From the NCBI GenBank assembly GCA_016193485.1, contig JACPRZ010000030.1, forward strand, positions 1 to 64,000: a stretch of 64,000 nt of DNA. Reading direction: 5' to 3'. This DNA comes from Bacteroidota bacterium. GTDB taxonomy: Bacteria; Bacteroidota; Bacteroidia; JACPRZ01. The notes beneath the pieces were generated by a model. That model was not told the DNA's origin. It made no database searches and saw only the letters and a list, made by a program, of their open reading frames with translations. Positions 40,012 through 50,674 of this stretch are shown in pieces (position 1 is the stretch's first letter; every line of letters starts with the position of its first letter). Position numbers and translations under genes: made by a program.

Positions 40012-43000
40012 ATGAAACGAAGCATCTTTTTTGTTGCGATTTCATTTCTCTCTTTAGTAACATGGAAAAACACCTATGGCACAGCGTGTTCACCTGTTGG
40101 TTATGCAAGTACTGTTGATGCCCTGTGTAATGCTCCTGTTCTTACACAGAATACGACTTGTGCAGCAGGAACCAATGTCGGAGTTTATACATGTACTACA
40201 TGGGGATGCATTACGGCTGGAAGTTCTTACAAACATGATTACTTCAGATTCACTGCGACTTCAACAAGTGTCGATGTAAAAGTAACGGCAGGTACTATTC
40301 TGAATTACAATATTAATCTTTCATCGGTTAATCCCGCTTGCCCTTCTCCTACCACCGTAACTCAACTTGGATGCGCCACAGGACAAGGAGCTAATGGCTC
40401 ACTTACAGTTGCAGGGTTAACTATAGGTACACAGTATTTTATAGTAATTCAAAGCACTACCGCTAATTCCGGCACATTTAATATTAGTGTTATTACTTCT
40501 GGCGGGGCAAACCCTTGTGCCGGCTGTACAATCAGCGGAAACGATATTTGCACCAGCGCAAATACAATGACGCTGGATGGCACCTGCTGCTCGGCAACCA
40601 ACGTAGGAATGGCGGATAACTGGACCGGAACGGTTGGTTGCCAGTCGGCTGACGGGCATGAAGACGCATGGTTCATGGGCACACCAACATTAAGTACCTT
40701 AAGCATAACGGTGGATGGTTTGATGGGCGGTACAACAGTTTTTTGGACTGAAGCATTTGAAAACGGATGCGCCAACGGATGTTCTGCCAATGGTGTAAAT
40801 ACAGGGAATGGTGCCTGGGCAGTTACAAACACTGGTGCCAACGGACCTGTCCCTAATTTATGGTTTGTGAGTTGTGCTGAAGACGGATGTAGCGCAGGTG
40901 GATGCGGTGTCGGATGCGGAGGAGGTGCGAACTGTCCTGCCAATGATGAATCGCTTCATGTCGGTGCAGACGGAAGTAGTGATTGCGGATGTCTTGTATG
41001 CCCTACAAATGATTGTGGTGCTGTCTATGATGCATGTTCCGGGTGTACATGGTGTTGCTCAGGATCTCCTGCAACAGACAAAAGAGCTGAATCACCTACA
41101 ATTAACTGTACAGGTCGTTCAGGTATTACGTTGAATTTTAATTATATTGAAAACGGACAAGGTAGTACGGATAATGCAACGGTTTGGTATTATAATGGAA
41201 GCACCTGGGCACAAATTGATGATCCTCCAAAAGTTGTTTTATGTGGAGGGCAAGGAACCTGGACAGCCCGATCAATTGCCCTACCTGCCAGTGCGAATAA
41301 TAATCCCAGTGTTAAAATTGGCTTCAGATGGGTGAACAATGCGGATGGCATAGGCAGCGATCCGTCCTTTGCCGTTGATGATGTTACATTAAGCGTTGTT
41401 ACTGCCGCCCCTAATGCCGAGTTAATCGTAGCCACATCTTCAAATGATCTTTGCACCGGGACCTTCACCGTTGTCAATTCCAATTGTGCTGCAACCCCGT
41501 TTACCCTTAATACTACAGTAACCCCCGGTAAACCCTACTGGTGGACAGTTTCTATGAGTGATGGTTCAACAAGCACATTTACAATATGTGCCGATGAAAG
41601 CGGTGGGTGTACGGCAACAGGCAACGATGCCTGTGCGGGCGCCTTTGCCCCTGCGCTTGACGGTACTTGCTGTGCAAGTACGCTCAACGGAGCAATTGAT
41701 AACTGGGCTGGCACTCCCCCCGGCTGTCAGTCGGGTAATAACCCTGAAGTATGGTTTACAGGAACTCCTGGAGCCCTTCAGACGCAGTTGGTATTTACAG
41801 TTAATAATCTCGGAGCCGGTTTCAGCGGGAATATTGAACTTGTGGTTGTTTCTGCAAGTGGCCCTTGTTCCGGGCTTACCCTTGTAGGATCTTTCTGCGG
41901 TCCTTCCCCAATAAATGATAGTTTACAGGTTACTCCCGGAACCCAATATTACTGGACTATTTCTTCCAGTAACGGTTCCAACGGAGCTACATCTACCTTT
42001 ACAATTTGTGTGAATGATAATGTGTATGTGGACAACAGCGCCTGTAACATTAATGATGTATTGACACCCAATCCTCCGGCAACAGTAAATAATACGTATC
42101 CAGGAGGTACATATCCTGCCAATTCAACTATACAATTTTGCTATACTATAACCGGATGGGATATAGGGGCAAGTTGCAACTGGCTTGCCGGTATTGTACC
42201 TTCATGGGGCAGCGGCTGGGTTGGCGGTTCCTTTACCCGCACGCTTAATCCTGTTAATGCTTCAGGTGACATGGGATCCTGGGGCTGGTGGACCGTCCCT
42301 GTTATTCATAATATTTCGGGAGCCAATGTCAATCCTGATGGTGGCGGATGGTTCTATTGCAACCCTGACCCCGGTACCGCCTGCTCAGGGGTAAATACCG
42401 ATATTGACTGGGGCGATGGCTGTATCGCAAACGACTGGGGACATTTCGGATGCAATGTAGGATGCGATGCTGTGGGTTATGCTGCGCTTACATGGAATTT
42501 ATGTTTTACTCTTCAGACACCGCCCGTTGCATCCTGTACAGCCGGACAGGATCTATCGGTTGACATCAAAACTTATGCTGACGGAGAAATCGGAAGTTGG
42601 ACCAACATCGGCTGCATGGCTGATGTAGCGACAACCAACGGAAATGTTCAATTGTGCTGCCAAGATAACACTACCGCTCTTACCTGGAACGGTGGTAATA
42701 CCAACTGGTATGATAACGACAATGTGGGAGGATGCGTAGTACCAACCTGCACCAATGATATCACTGTTGCGAATACAGGAACTAATCCGGTGGCGGCAGC
42801 CGGGACTTCTTACTGCCGGAATTTAACAATAAATGCCAGCGCCACTTTTACTTTGAATGCCGGTTCCGTAATTAATATCTGCGGTGACTTCACCAATAAC
42901 GGAACATTTACTGCCAATGCCGGTTCAAAAGTGATTTTCAGCGGGTCCGCTGCACAAACCATTTCCGGAAGCGGAACAATCACTTTTGCAGATATGGAAA

Positions 43001-44151
43001 TATTAAATACCAGTGCAACAGGAGTTACCTTAAGCCGGGCTGTTAATGTATCTGATTCGCTGATTCTGAGAGACGGGAATATTTATACCACTACCGCCAA
43101 CCTTCTCACTATGAATTCCGGATCTTTTTCCTCTTCAGGTTCTGCAAGCAGTTACGTAAGTGGTCCGATGAGTAAAGCGGGAACTACGGCTTTTGTATTT
43201 CCGGTTGGGAAAGGAGGCAACTGGCGCAGAATAGGAATATCTACGCCAAGCGCATCAAGCACATTCAGGGCAGAATATTTTAACAGCGCTTATACCAATG
43301 TGACAACCATGGCGGCAGCGCCTCTCCCGGTTTTACTGGAAGTCAGCGCGAATCTATATTGGTTACTGGACAGAACAGCAGGCACCGGAAATTGCGCAGT
43401 ATCTTTATATTGGGAAGATGCAACGCAGATTGTTATTGATGATTGCACGGCCCCGACAGCCGGTGATTTATGCGTGGCAAGATGGAATGGATCGGCATGG
43501 GTGAATGAAAACACATCCGGTGGTTCTATTACGGTTGTCGGACCATGTGCCTCTTCGAGCGGTAATATTACTTCCCAGACAGTTTCATCATTCAGTCCAT
43601 TTGCCTTTGGTTCAAAAACATTAGGTCCCGTAAACCCCCTCCCTGTTGAATTGTTGAATTTTACCGCTTTACCTGCAAAGGATAAAGTAATCTTAAACTG
43701 GATAACCGTTTCAGAAACCAACAATGATTATTTTTCGGTTGAACGGAGCGTTGATGGTATAATTTTTACTCGGTTTGAAATTGTTAAGGGCGCTGGAAAC
43801 AGCAATGAACGAAGAGATTACCGGGATTACCGGCTGAAACAGGTTGATTTCAATGGAAAATTTACCTGCTCTCCTGTTGTACCGGTGACTCTTGCCAAAA
43901 CCTCTGATTTTTCAATCATGCCAAATCCTGCAATGGATGAACTCCATGTTACCTTTACAAACAGCATCGCTGCTGAAACCGGAATAAAACTATTTAACAC
44001 CGGAGGAAAGGAGGTATTTTCTTCAAAAAGCATCACTGAAAAAGGTGAAAATCTCATTATCCTTGATCTTCGTCACTACAGGCCGGGAATGTATTTCATT
44101 TATCTTTCAACCGGTACCGATACATACCACAGCAGGTTTGTAAAAGAGTAA
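40012..44151 (+). CDS. giant Cys-rich secreted repeat protein with T9SS type A C-terminal domain
   Basis: 1379 aa; repeats GNDxCxxAxxxxLDGTCCxxT...DNWxGTxxGCQS; C-term [39 protein letters not shown]...IMPNPAMDELHVTF...GMYFIYLSTGTDTYHSRFVKE. Confidence 0.88.
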   Translation: MKRSIFFVAISFLSLVTWKNTYGTACSPVGYASTVDALCNAPVLTQNTTCAAGTNVGVYTCTTWGCITAGSSYKHDYFRFTATSTSVDVKVTAGTILNYNINLSSVNPACPSPTTVTQLGCATGQGANGSLTVAGLTIGTQYFIVIQSTTANSGTFNISVITSGGANPCAGCTISGNDICTSANTMTLDGTCCSATNVGMADNWTGTVGCQSADGHEDAWFMGTPTLSTLSITVDGLMGGTTVFWTEAFENGCANGCSANGVNTGNGAWAVTNTGANGPVPNLWFVSCAEDGCSAGGCGVGCGGGANCPANDESLHVGADGSSDCGCLVCPTNDCGAVYDACSGCTWCCSGSPATDKRAESPTINCTGRSGITLNFNYIENGQGSTDNATVWYYNGSTWAQIDDPPKVVLCGGQGTWTARSIALPASANNNPSVKIGFRWVNNADGIGSDPSFAVDDVTLSVVTAAPNAELIVATSSNDLCTGTFTVVNSNCAATPFTLNTTVTPGKPYWWTVSMSDGSTSTFTICADESGGCTATGNDACAGAFAPALDGTCCASTLNGAIDNWAGTPPGCQSGNNPEVWFTGTPGALQTQLVFTVNNLGAGFSGNIELVVVSASGPCSGLTLVGSFCGPSPINDSLQVTPGTQYYWTISSSNGSNGATSTFTICVNDNVYVDNSACNINDVLTPNPPATVNNTYPGGTYPANSTIQFCYTITGWDIGASCNWLAGIVPSWGSGWVGGSFTRTLNPVNASGDMGSWGWWTVPVIHNISGANVNPDGGGWFYCNPDPGTACSGVNTDIDWGDGCIANDWGHFGCNVGCDAVGYAALTWNLCFTLQTPPVASCTAGQDLSVDIKTYADGEIGSWTNIGCMADVATTNGNVQLCCQDNTTALTWNGGNTNWYDNDNVGGCVVPTCTNDITVANTGTNPVAAAGTSYCRNLTINASATFTLNAGSVINICGDFTNNGTFTANAGSKVIFSGSAAQTISGSGTITFADMEILNTSATGVTLSRAVNVSDSLILRDGNIYTTTANLLTMNSGSFSSSGSASSYVSGPMSKAGTTAFVFPVGKGGNWRRIGISTPSASSTFRAEYFNSAYTNVTTMAAAPLPVLLEVSANLYWLLDRTAGTGNCAVSLYWEDATQIVIDDCTAPTAGDLCVARWNGSAWVNENTSGGSITVVGPCASSSGNITSQTVSSFSPFAFGSKTLGPVNPLPVELLNFTALPAKDKVILNWITVSETNNDYFSVERSVDGIIFTRFEIVKGAGNSNERRDYRDYRLKQVDFNGKFTCSPVVPVTLAKTSDFSIMPNPAMDELHVTFTNSIAAETGIKLFNTGGKEVFSSKSITEKGENLIILDLRHYRPGMYFIYLSTGTDTYHSRFVKE

Positions 44152-44192
44152 TTTTTGTGGTTCGGTCTGAATGGTGACGTTTTTTCCTGAAA

Positions 44193-45737
44193 ATGCCTAT
44201 CCATAAAAGCACCATCATTCTCTTTTCTTTTCTTGAAGGATTGGCTGTGATGTGCGTTGAACTCTTCGGAACTAAAATTTTTGCACCGTTTTTCGGAACA
44301 GCACTTCACGTATGGGCTTCGGTCATTGGAATGACGCTGATCTCCCTTTGTGCGGGTTACTATGTTGGCGGGAAATTATCGTTGAGTAAAAACTGTGAAA
44401 ACTTTTTACCTTATATTGTTTGGGGAGGTACGGTATTCTTCATGTTATTACCTCTGGCAGGTCCTTCCATTATTACTTTTTCGCTGAAAGCGGGCATATA
44501 TGCCGGAACTATAATTGCGGCTTCATTAGTGCTTTTCCCATCTTTGTTTTTCTTCGCCATGATCAATCCATTGCTGATAGCTGGTGCAAGGATGGAACCG
44601 GAACTTTCAGGAAAATCAACAGGCATAATTTATGCCGCCTCTGCCTCCGGGGCGATTATTGCTGCATTGATATTTGGTTTTATCCTCATTCCTGATTTTG
44701 GAATAAATTTACCAATATTTATTCTGACTGGCTGTTTTGGATTCGTGGTCATCGCGTTCTCTTTTGGAAACAAAAAGCCGATAACAACCTGCCTGGGCAT
44801 AATTCTCGTTGTAAGTGGAATCTCTGCTGTTTTGGCCAATCATTATAGCAATGAAAAATACAGGCAGCACCGGATTTGGTATGAGTCCGATGGTTTGCTC
44901 GGACAAGTTTCCGTTATTGACCATTATCATGACCGGCCAAACCGAATGCTTTATCTAAACGGTATTTCTCAGACCAATGAAGATATTGAATCCGGAATTT
45001 CAAACGGACTCTATGTGCATCGCATATCTGCTGCGAGCAGTTTTAAGCCGCCAGGCTCAAAGGCGTTGATCCTTGGAATGGGTGGCGGCAGTCTGGCAAA
45101 GGAATTTATTACCCTGGGATTCAAAACAGATATATGCGAGATTGACAGGAGAATGGCGAATGTCTCGGCTTCTTTTTTTGGGCTTGACACTTCAAAAATG
45201 AATATATTCATTGATGATGCCCGCCACTATATCAATATATGCCCTCATAAATACGACATAATTGTTTTTGATATTGCCCTCGGAGAAATTCAACCCTCCC
45301 ACCTTTTCACTACTGAAACTTTTGAGAATCTGAAAAAGTTAACTGCCCGTGATCAGGCATTTATTTTTTTTCATTATACCGACAGGGGATATGGAAGCCA
45401 GGCATCGCAATCCCTTTGCAAAACACTTCAATCATCCGGATTTGTCGTAAAAGAATTTATTCCCAAACCCGGTTTGGAAGATGACATTCTTTTTATTGCC
45501 ATGACTTCCCAACCCGATATGTCACAATTTATTCCCGACAGGCAGAATAAATGCTGTACCCTGTTTGGGAAGATGGAACTTCTTGTAGCCCTTCAATCTG
45601 TGCCTGTCAAGAATGCGTTGGTTCTCCAGGATGATAAACCTCTACTGGACATCATCAACAGTACAACCACTTTGTATTACAGGGAACTTGCCCTCAAAAA
45701 CCTTATTTTAAAACGGAGAACCGGGGAAAATTTCTAA
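44193..45737 (+). CDS. fused membrane domain / spermidine synthase-like protein (paralogue 2)
   Basis: 514 aa; FLEGLAVMCVELFGTKIFAPFFGTALHVWASVIGMTLISL; KALILGMGGGSLAKEFITLGFKTDICEIDRRM...DDARHYI. Confidence 0.88.
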   Translation: MPIHKSTIILFSFLEGLAVMCVELFGTKIFAPFFGTALHVWASVIGMTLISLCAGYYVGGKLSLSKNCENFLPYIVWGGTVFFMLLPLAGPSIITFSLKAGIYAGTIIAASLVLFPSLFFFAMINPLLIAGARMEPELSGKSTGIIYAASASGAIIAALIFGFILIPDFGINLPIFILTGCFGFVVIAFSFGNKKPITTCLGIILVVSGISAVLANHYSNEKYRQHRIWYESDGLLGQVSVIDHYHDRPNRMLYLNGISQTNEDIESGISNGLYVHRISAASSFKPPGSKALILGMGGGSLAKEFITLGFKTDICEIDRRMANVSASFFGLDTSKMNIFIDDARHYINICPHKYDIIVFDIALGEIQPSHLFTTETFENLKKLTARDQAFIFFHYTDRGYGSQASQSLCKTLQSSGFVVKEFIPKPGLEDDILFIAMTSQPDMSQFIPDRQNKCCTLFGKMELLVALQSVPVKNALVLQDDKPLLDIINSTTTLYYRELALKNLILKRRTGENF

Positions 45738-45788
45738 TGCTCTGCAGGAAAGCCATTCGTCTCATATCCCACGCATCAAAAACCGGGT

Positions 45789-45902
45789 AAGACGGTCTGT
45801 CTGGACCTAAACAATTACCTCGCGTCATCCGCCTGGCGCAGGGAGTATAGCCGCAGTCATACAGCGCTGTTCAGTCAAAACGGTATACCGTTATTCAGGT
45901 AG
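45789..45902 (+). pseudogene. C-terminal remnant of a third spermidine-synthase-like paralogue
   Basis: Translates KTVCLDLNNYLASSAWRREYSRSHTALFSQNGIPLFR*, aligning end to end with LPCLDLSNYLASSVWRSEYIRGHTSLLSQNGIPLFR* of the 37651 gene; no start or catalytic domain upstream in frame. Confidence 0.85.
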
Positions 45903-45941
45903 TGCGGATTATATGTACCTTTTTTTTACCTTTGTGCCTTA

Positions 45942-46373
45942 TTGAATACCCAACGACTAACACTTAATCTTTATCAGATGAAAACTTTATTACCCCTCTT
46001 TATTTTGCTGCTGGTTCTGACGGGCTGGTATTGTAAGCCCAAAGCCGGATCAGGCGGAAAAGCGAAATTATCGGTTCACTTCTATGAAAAAGATAAAGAC
46101 CCCGTATTTGAAGGCATTATTTATATTAAATATAACGCTACAACCTTCCCGGGAACTGACCCTTCGGTATATGATGAATTTCAAGTGACCGATTACGGTG
46201 CAAAAGTGATTTTTGAAAACCTCCGCCAGGGAGAATATTACCTGTATGGAATCAAGGTACAGGATACCGTTGAAGGCGGCACTTACTATAAAATTGATAA
46301 CCGCATAGGTGAAAGGGAAGTGGTTATTCATGAAGATAAATATTGCGATTTAGGAACGGATTGTTCCGAATAA
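45942..46373 (+). CDS. small lipoprotein-like hypothetical protein
   Basis: 143 aa; MKTLLPLFILLLVLTGWYCKPKAGSGG (internal Met start likely). Confidence 0.6.
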   Translation: MNTQRLTLNLYQMKTLLPLFILLLVLTGWYCKPKAGSGGKAKLSVHFYEKDKDPVFEGIIYIKYNATTFPGTDPSVYDEFQVTDYGAKVIFENLRQGEYYLYGIKVQDTVEGGTYYKIDNRIGEREVVIHEDKYCDLGTDCSE

Positions 46374-46395
46374 TACCACAGATTATTATCGTTAT

Positions 46396-48726
46396 GTGAA
46401 ATCAATATACTGTTTTTTCTTTTATCATGACGCATTTGGTCATGATGCTGACAGTAATCGTCAGCATTTTTTTTCTTTTGTTCTTTCCATTTGTTTTTTC
46501 ATCCCCCCTTGTGGGGGAATGAGGGGGGCTGCTCAACCACATTTCATCAGGGCATCTTCAATCGTGTTTGAAAAAAACGGATCCCCGCTGAAAAACCCCT
46601 GGGCGGGCGGAATTAACTTCGCGCAGTTTTCGAAAATTGATCTCAATCTTGACGGCATCAGCGACCTCTTCGTATTCGACCGCAGCGGCAATAAGGTAAC
46701 CTGTTTTTTGAACAACGGGACGCCCGACAGCGTTGATTATTCACATGCGCCTGAGTATGAATCACGATTCCCGCGCCTGCATGACTGGGCGCTTTTGCGC
46801 GACTATAATTGCGATGGCAAAGTTGATATTTTTTCCTACTCCAATGCCGGTTTCAGCGTTTGGAAAAATACTTCGGATATAACTAACGGTCTGCAATTTA
46901 CCCTCGATACCGCCAATATGTATTTTCTCGGTTTCTGGCGGGTTGCCTCGGATTTCGGATATGGCACATATAATCTTTATGTCAGTTTAGTTGATATTCC
47001 TGCAATCTCCGATATGGATAACGATGGCGATCTTGACATTCTCACCTTTGGCGTGGCAGGCACCATGGTTGAATTTCACCGCAACAAATCAATGGAGTTA
47101 TTCGGCAATTGCGACAGTTTGAAATATGAGTTCGTTTCCGGCTGCTGGGGAAATTTCAGCGAAAACGGACTTGACAATACCCTTTCCTACCCGGTGATCT
47201 GTAAAAGCGGTAATATCCCCCCCCTATATGATTTTTCAGATCAAACCGTTCATACCGGCTCAACCATTCTTGCCTTTGATATTGACTGCGATTCGGATAA
47301 CGAAATAGCGCTTGGCGATGTCTCATTCGGCAACCTTGTGCTCGCAGTGAACGGGGGTTCGGTCGCTAATGCCCAGGTTACCGGGCATGACTATAATTTC
47401 CCCTCTTACGATGTGCCGGTTGACCTGAGAATATTTCCGGGAGCGTTTTACCTGGATATGAACAATGATTCCCTGCGCGACCTTGTGGTCAGCCCGAATG
47501 TGCGGAATGTATCGGAAAACTTTAATTCTGTACTCTTTTACAGCAATACGGGTTCTGACTGCTCCCCGCAGTTTTCTTACCGGAAAAGTAACCTCCTCCA
47601 GGATGAAATGCTCGACCTGGGTGAAGGTTCGTATCCCGTTTTTTTTGATTTTAATGCTGACGGACTTGAAGATATTCTCATCGGAAATTACGGCTATTAC
47701 GCAATCTCCGGAGGGTATCCTTCAAAAATTGCAGCGCTGAAAAATACAGGAACCGCTTCCTCCCCTCAATTTGAAGTGGATACACTTGATTATGCCGGGC
47801 TTGGCTCACTTGGTCTGAGCAATATTTATCCGGCACCCGGAGATCTGGATGGCGATGGTGATGAAGATCTCCTTGCAGGTGTACGCGATGGATACCTGGT
47901 TTACTTTCAGAACACGGCCGGTACCGGCAATCCCGCCAATTTTCAGTTTGCGCAAACCGATTACCAGGGAATTGATGTCGGGAATTTCGCTGCACCACAG
48001 ATCATTGACCTTGACGGTGACGGACTATCGGACCTTGTTATAGGTGAACAGAACGGAAACCTTAATTATTACAGGAATACAGGAAGTGCATCAGCGCCCG
48101 TATTTACGCTTCAGACCGATTCTCTCGGAAAAGTAAAAACCACTTCGCAGATGGCGATACAGGGCTATTCATCGCCCTATTTTTATTATGATGATTCGGG
48201 ACAGTTGAAACTGATCTGCGGCACAGAAGACGGGTACCTCCGGTTTTATGATAATATTTCAGGAAACCTGAACGGAGAGTTTGACATGATCACACCGGCA
48301 CTTGATTCAATTTCTGAGGGCTACCGCACAAGAATCCATTGCAGCGACATCAATAATGACGGCAAAGCCGATATGGTAATAGGCAATTACAGGGGGGGTA
48401 TCGCGCTCTACTTCGGTGATACCCTGATAACTGCCGTCAGGGGTACTCCAATTGAAACAAATCAGATTACCGTAAACGCATTCCATTTTCCGGGAGAAAT
48501 GGATATCATCCTGCCCGGATCTTTTGACGTTAAAGGATTACACCTTACTTTTTTTGATTTGTCGGGGCGGGAAGTTGCTTCTTATCCTGATCTTACCGGA
48601 ATGGTAATAAATTACGGTAAATCGGTACACATCCGGATCAGAAATATTAGTTTTACATCCGGAATTTATTTAGGGAGATTGCTTTCAGAGACGTTTGTGT
48701 TGCGCTTCCGCATTACCGGATATTGA
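46396..48726 (+). CDS. secreted FG-GAP/VCBS-repeat protein with T9SS-like C-terminal region
   Basis: Repeats DLNLDGISDLFVFDRSGN, DFNADGLEDILIGNYG, DLDGDGDEDLLAGVRDG, DLDGDGLSDLVIGEQNG. Confidence 0.87.
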   Translation: MKSIYCFFFYHDAFGHDADSNRQHFFSFVLSICFFIPPCGGMRGAAQPHFIRASSIVFEKNGSPLKNPWAGGINFAQFSKIDLNLDGISDLFVFDRSGNKVTCFLNNGTPDSVDYSHAPEYESRFPRLHDWALLRDYNCDGKVDIFSYSNAGFSVWKNTSDITNGLQFTLDTANMYFLGFWRVASDFGYGTYNLYVSLVDIPAISDMDNDGDLDILTFGVAGTMVEFHRNKSMELFGNCDSLKYEFVSGCWGNFSENGLDNTLSYPVICKSGNIPPLYDFSDQTVHTGSTILAFDIDCDSDNEIALGDVSFGNLVLAVNGGSVANAQVTGHDYNFPSYDVPVDLRIFPGAFYLDMNNDSLRDLVVSPNVRNVSENFNSVLFYSNTGSDCSPQFSYRKSNLLQDEMLDLGEGSYPVFFDFNADGLEDILIGNYGYYAISGGYPSKIAALKNTGTASSPQFEVDTLDYAGLGSLGLSNIYPAPGDLDGDGDEDLLAGVRDGYLVYFQNTAGTGNPANFQFAQTDYQGIDVGNFAAPQIIDLDGDGLSDLVIGEQNGNLNYYRNTGSASAPVFTLQTDSLGKVKTTSQMAIQGYSSPYFYYDDSGQLKLICGTEDGYLRFYDNISGNLNGEFDMITPALDSISEGYRTRIHCSDINNDGKADMVIGNYRGGIALYFGDTLITAVRGTPIETNQITVNAFHFPGEMDIILPGSFDVKGLHLTFFDLSGREVASYPDLTGMVINYGKSVHIRIRNISFTSGIYLGRLLSETFVLRFRITGY

Positions 48727-48860
48727 CCATTGTATATTTTTCCTAAATTTATCCCCCTTTTTTTATGCTGATCTGAATGATTTGCCTGCCCCGACCGAAG
48801 CGTCAAGGAAAAATCATTCAGCGTCAGTATACAATTAAGGATTATAATTTCAGGCGCTTT

Positions 48861-50627
48861 ATGAAGATCAGATTTACCATAGGCAAGAAAATCGGCACCG
48901 GCTTCGGGGTCCTGATATTTCTGACAATGGTGATTTTCATCCTTACTCTTTTAACCCTCAATGAAAGCCGCAGGATCAATGATGAAATCACAAAAATATA
49001 TAACCCGTCCGTTGATTTACTTGAAGACCTGAACCTCCTGGTTGTCCGCTCAAAAATGCTGATCAATAACTGGGTTTTTATCCAGCGCAGCGATGATCAT
49101 GAAGAAAAGAAACAACTCCGCCAATTGGTCGACACATTATACGCTGAAAAAAGGAAAGAATTAGAGGCGATTGCAAAGGTCTGGAAAAAGGATGAGAAGG
49201 AACGGCTTAAAGAAATATTCATCGAAGTTGACAACCTGTTCCTGATGTACACTGATATTATGGGAAAACTTATTTCATTTCAGTCCTATGAAGATGCGAT
49301 GATCGTATTCTGGGTGCGACCCATGGTAGAAGGGGGGGAAGTTGATATGCAATGCAACAAGATCCTGAAAAACCTCGGGGAACTGATAGCGATCCAGCAG
49401 AAAAACACTTATTCTGTCAGCGATAAAATGATAGAGGCGTTCAATAACCTCCAGTTCGTGGTGCGCAATCTTGGCATTGCCCTCCTGATCGGCAGCATAA
49501 TCATTGCCGTACTCACCGTAAGAACCATTGTAAAACCCGTGCAGGAAGTAAAGGGAATGCTGCTCCGGCTCGGCAAAGGAATCATACCCGAAAAGCGCGT
49601 ACAGAAAAGCACCGATGAAATCGGGGACATGTCGGAAGCGCTGAACCAACTGATAGACGGGTTTAAACGCACTACCGGATTCGCCCATGAGGTAGGGAGC
49701 GGAAACTTTGAATCGGTGTACCAGCCGCTTAGCGAATTCGATACCCTCGGCCATGCCCTGCTGAAGATGAGGCATGAACTTCATGAAACCGAAAAAATAT
49801 TGGAACAGAAAGTTATTGAACGCACCGAAGAAGTGGTACGTCAGAAAGAAGAGATACAGCGGAAAAACGAAGAGATTTTCGCCAGCATCAGGTATGCCAA
49901 ACGGATCCAGGAAGCGATCCTTCCCCCGGAAGACATGGTCAACCGCCTGGTTCCGAATTCATTTATTTTTTACCGGCCTAAAGATATTGTAAGCGGTGAC
50001 TTTTTCTGGGTTGAAAAGAAAGAGGGCAAGGTATTTTTTGCCGCGGTTGATTGTACCGGTCACGGTGTGCCGGGCGCCTTCATGTCAATTGTTGGCCATG
50101 ACATGCTGCAGGAGTCGCTGGCGCGGCTCCCCGACCCGACACCCGCTGTTCTGCTTGACGAACTCAATAAAGGTGTCTGCAACACCCTGCACACAACTTT
50201 TGATGAACATCATGTAAAAGACGGTATGGATGTTGCGCTCTGTTCCATTGATTTCGCCACTAAAATCCTTCAGTTCGCAGGCGCCTATAATCCTTTGTAT
50301 CTTGTGCGTGGTATTGACGTAAACACTTATGAAGCCGATCGTTTCCCCATTGGCGGTGATTTATATAATCCGAACCGCCATTTTACAAACATTACAATCC
50401 AACTGGAAGAGAACGATACAATTTATGTTTTCTCAGACGGCTATGAAGATCAGTTCGGTGGGAAAAAGGGAAAGAAATTCATGGCAAAACGTTTCCGCAA
50501 CATGCTCCTCGATATAAACTACCTGCCCATGCACCGCCAGCGGGAATACATAGAAAAGAACTTCGAAAGCTGGAAAGGACATCACGAACAAACCGATGAC
50601 ATCTGCGTGATCGGAGTCAGGATTTGA
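48861..50627 (+). CDS. membrane HAMP-domain PP2C-type (SpoIIE/RsbU-like) serine phosphatase
   Basis: Two TM segments, HAMP-like IVKPVQEVKGMLLRLGKG; KRIQEAILPPEDMVNRLVPNSFIFYRPKDIVSGDFFW, AAVDCTGHGVPGAFMSIVGHDML; start moved to Met at 48861. Confidence 0.9.
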   Translation: MKIRFTIGKKIGTGFGVLIFLTMVIFILTLLTLNESRRINDEITKIYNPSVDLLEDLNLLVVRSKMLINNWVFIQRSDDHEEKKQLRQLVDTLYAEKRKELEAIAKVWKKDEKERLKEIFIEVDNLFLMYTDIMGKLISFQSYEDAMIVFWVRPMVEGGEVDMQCNKILKNLGELIAIQQKNTYSVSDKMIEAFNNLQFVVRNLGIALLIGSIIIAVLTVRTIVKPVQEVKGMLLRLGKGIIPEKRVQKSTDEIGDMSEALNQLIDGFKRTTGFAHEVGSGNFESVYQPLSEFDTLGHALLKMRHELHETEKILEQKVIERTEEVVRQKEEIQRKNEEIFASIRYAKRIQEAILPPEDMVNRLVPNSFIFYRPKDIVSGDFFWVEKKEGKVFFAAVDCTGHGVPGAFMSIVGHDMLQESLARLPDPTPAVLLDELNKGVCNTLHTTFDEHHVKDGMDVALCSIDFATKILQFAGAYNPLYLVRGIDVNTYEADRFPIGGDLYNPNRHFTNITIQLEENDTIYVFSDGYEDQFGGKKGKKFMAKRFRNMLLDINYLPMHRQREYIEKNFESWKGHHEQTDDICVIGVRI

Positions 50628-50674
50628 AAGGAGTATTAGTGATGATACTGTCCACGGGATAATTCCGGATTTTT

